DNA of 64,000 nt from an uncultured Lachnospiraceae bacterium (GTDB lineage Bacteria > Bacillota > Clostridia > Lachnospirales > Lachnospiraceae), in the NCBI GenBank assembly GCA_910584685.1, contig CAJUAO010000002.1, positions 124,001 through 188,000 on the forward strand. Reading direction: 5' to 3'. The position numbers were made by a program, and so were the translations under genes. Below are positions 63,430-64,000 of this stretch, piece after piece. Below the pieces are notes generated by a model that saw only the letters and a program-made list of their open reading frames with translations, did no database searches and had not been told where the DNA came from. Each line of letters starts with the position of its first letter. Within the stretch, counting starts at the first letter, position 1.

Positions 63430-63735
63430 AAAAAATGTCCCACAGGCAAAAGCCTGTGAGACCTGTATTTTTATGGTGACTGACCCTTTACCTTTTAAGG
63501 GCGGATGACCGCGGTACCACCTTAATTTTTTCTTATCTTATCCTTTAACGGTGACGAGCCGTCACATCCTACTGTCGGTTTAACTGTATTTCTCCGCTTT
63601 CTCAGATGCGCTGTTTCAAAGCTACCTTCGCAAAATGCTTTCTCGGACTGCCTTTCAGCCGGTGGACCGTCCTCTCTGTAAGAGCGCTTTTTTTGCTACT
63701 CCTCTTTGGCGCTACATTTATTTATTAATTTGATA
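63430..63735 (-). promoter_or_regulatory. T-box riboswitch of valS
   Basis: The minus strand contains the conserved T-box sequence AAGGTGGTACCGCGG (63509-63523). Upstream lie stem I with its AGTA loop-E motif and the GGCTGAAAGGCAGTCC region, and downstream the terminator hairpin. Uncharged tRNA-Val binds stem I and the T-box bulge and favours the antiterminator. The specifier codon is likely GUA, within AAGGTAGCT on the 3' side of stem I. It lies between the sigma-A promoter and valS. The region 63297-63429 that follows the terminator has no gene. Confidence 0.95.
63437..63462 (-). terminator. Terminator hairpin of the valS T-box
   Basis: GTCCCACAGGC (63437-63447) and GCCTGTGAGAC (63452-63462) pair with one G-U and a four-base loop. 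On the minus strand ATTTTTT follows. It forms when tRNA-Val is charged. Confidence 0.9.
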
Positions 63736-63741
63736 CACACT

Positions 63742-63770
63742 ATATTACGAAAAGTTTTTGTCTTTGTCAA
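63742..63770 (-). promoter_or_regulatory. Sigma-A promoter of valS
   Basis: On the minus strand the -35 box TTGACA is at 63765-63770 and the -10 box TAATAT at 63742-63747, spaced by 17 bases. The transcript should begin about 63735, at the head of the T-box leader. Confidence 0.85.
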
Positions 63771-63777
63771 TTATTTT

Positions 63778-64000
63778 TTATTTGTTATTCAGGTTAAACA
63801 AAAGCATAACTGTTTTTCTGTTTTTAATTGTTGCAAGAATCCTTATATGTATTTGCAGCAAACAGCTAATTCCCTCTATTTCTATCTCACCGTCAATAGT
63901 TTCTGCCTGCTTTTCCTTTAGCTTTTTTATTGTCTCAATAAGAACATCCCTGCTTTTTTCCGAAAAACAATCCTGCACATGAAGTGAATACTTTTCAAAT
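63778..64000 (-). CDS. C-terminus of an unidentified protein (partial)
   Basis: The reading frame is open to the window edge and ends at 63778. It shows about 74 residues, with SRDVLIETIKKLKEKQAETI and a hydrophobic end (LQIHIRILATIKNRKTVMLLFNL). I do not recognise a family. The gene belongs to the neighbour upstream, so its start lies outside. Confidence 0.4.
   Translation of the reverse strand, partial: FEKYSLHVQDCFSEKSRDVLIETIKKLKEKQAETIDGEIEIEGISCLLQIHIRILATIKNRKTVMLLFNLNNK

Overview
The window looks like chromosomal DNA of an anaerobic, low-to-mid GC Gram-positive bacterium of the class Clostridia, most likely family Lachnospiraceae. The support is a sigma-F sporulation operon (spoIIAA-spoIIAB-sigF), a T-box leader on valS, strong GGAGG ribosome-binding sites, many lipoproteins, the Clostridia-type proteins DUF4364, DUF1385, DUF6033 and DUF3784, and a Rho factor with a long disordered insertion. 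I cannot name the genus from sequence alone. Most genes lie on the minus strand.

Layout (minus-strand operons read from high to low coordinates). 1-6645: oligopeptide ABC transporter oppA-oppB-oppC-oppD and the first codons of oppF. 6646-6957: a hairpin-rich leader. 6958-8676: a two-gene SUF system (sufC, sufB-like). 8794-11745: a two-component system. 11960-13642: a GH43 lipoprotein. 13657-15702: a HelD-like helicase. 15779-20034: a cluster with a DUF368 (PopT-type) lipid-carrier transporter, two aminotransferases, a VanZ-like protein and a zinc-ribbon protein. 20221-22369: a DUF6033 protein and a GH5 cellulase-like lipoprotein. On the plus strand follow YitT (22586), an ECF sigma factor and its probable anti-sigma partner (to 25777), closed by a perfect 47-bp-stem hairpin. 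25967-29640: small acetyltransferases, one truncated, plus a GyrI-like protein, an MFS carrier and an SH3/transglutaminase lipoprotein. 29853-34844: translation and housekeeping genes (prfA, prmC, DUF1385, rpmE, DUF4364, a radical SAM gene). 35099-37024 (+): rho. 37301-44663: the protein-quality cluster tig-clpP-clpX-lon-engB and two small membrane proteins. 44817-48711: a lipoprotein-MoxR-DUF58-DUF4129-like module. 48913-50573: PfpI, CYTH and GreA proteins.

At 50745 a tRNA-Leu(UAG) gene is followed at once by a GC-rich, foreign-looking block of about 2.5 kb (50845-53340): a 5'-truncated K+ channel, a DUF4236/TM2 membrane protein and a large serine recombinase. It looks like a minimal integrative element sitting between the tRNA promoter and a terminator. 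After it come an ASCH-domain gene, the spoIIA operon, a TPR membrane protein, a 47-codon gene, folC, a DUF342 (FapA-like) gene, a 374-nt near-perfect inverted repeat, and valS with its T-box leader and promoter.

The most unusual structures are non-coding. They are the 374-nt palindrome at 60253-60626 with 102 uninterrupted base pairs, the 97-nt perfect hairpin at 25828-25924, the 24-bp palindrome between clpX and lon, two related roughly 90-bp inverted-repeat elements (48757 and 55194, the second inside the spoIIA operon), and the element inserted directly behind the tRNA.
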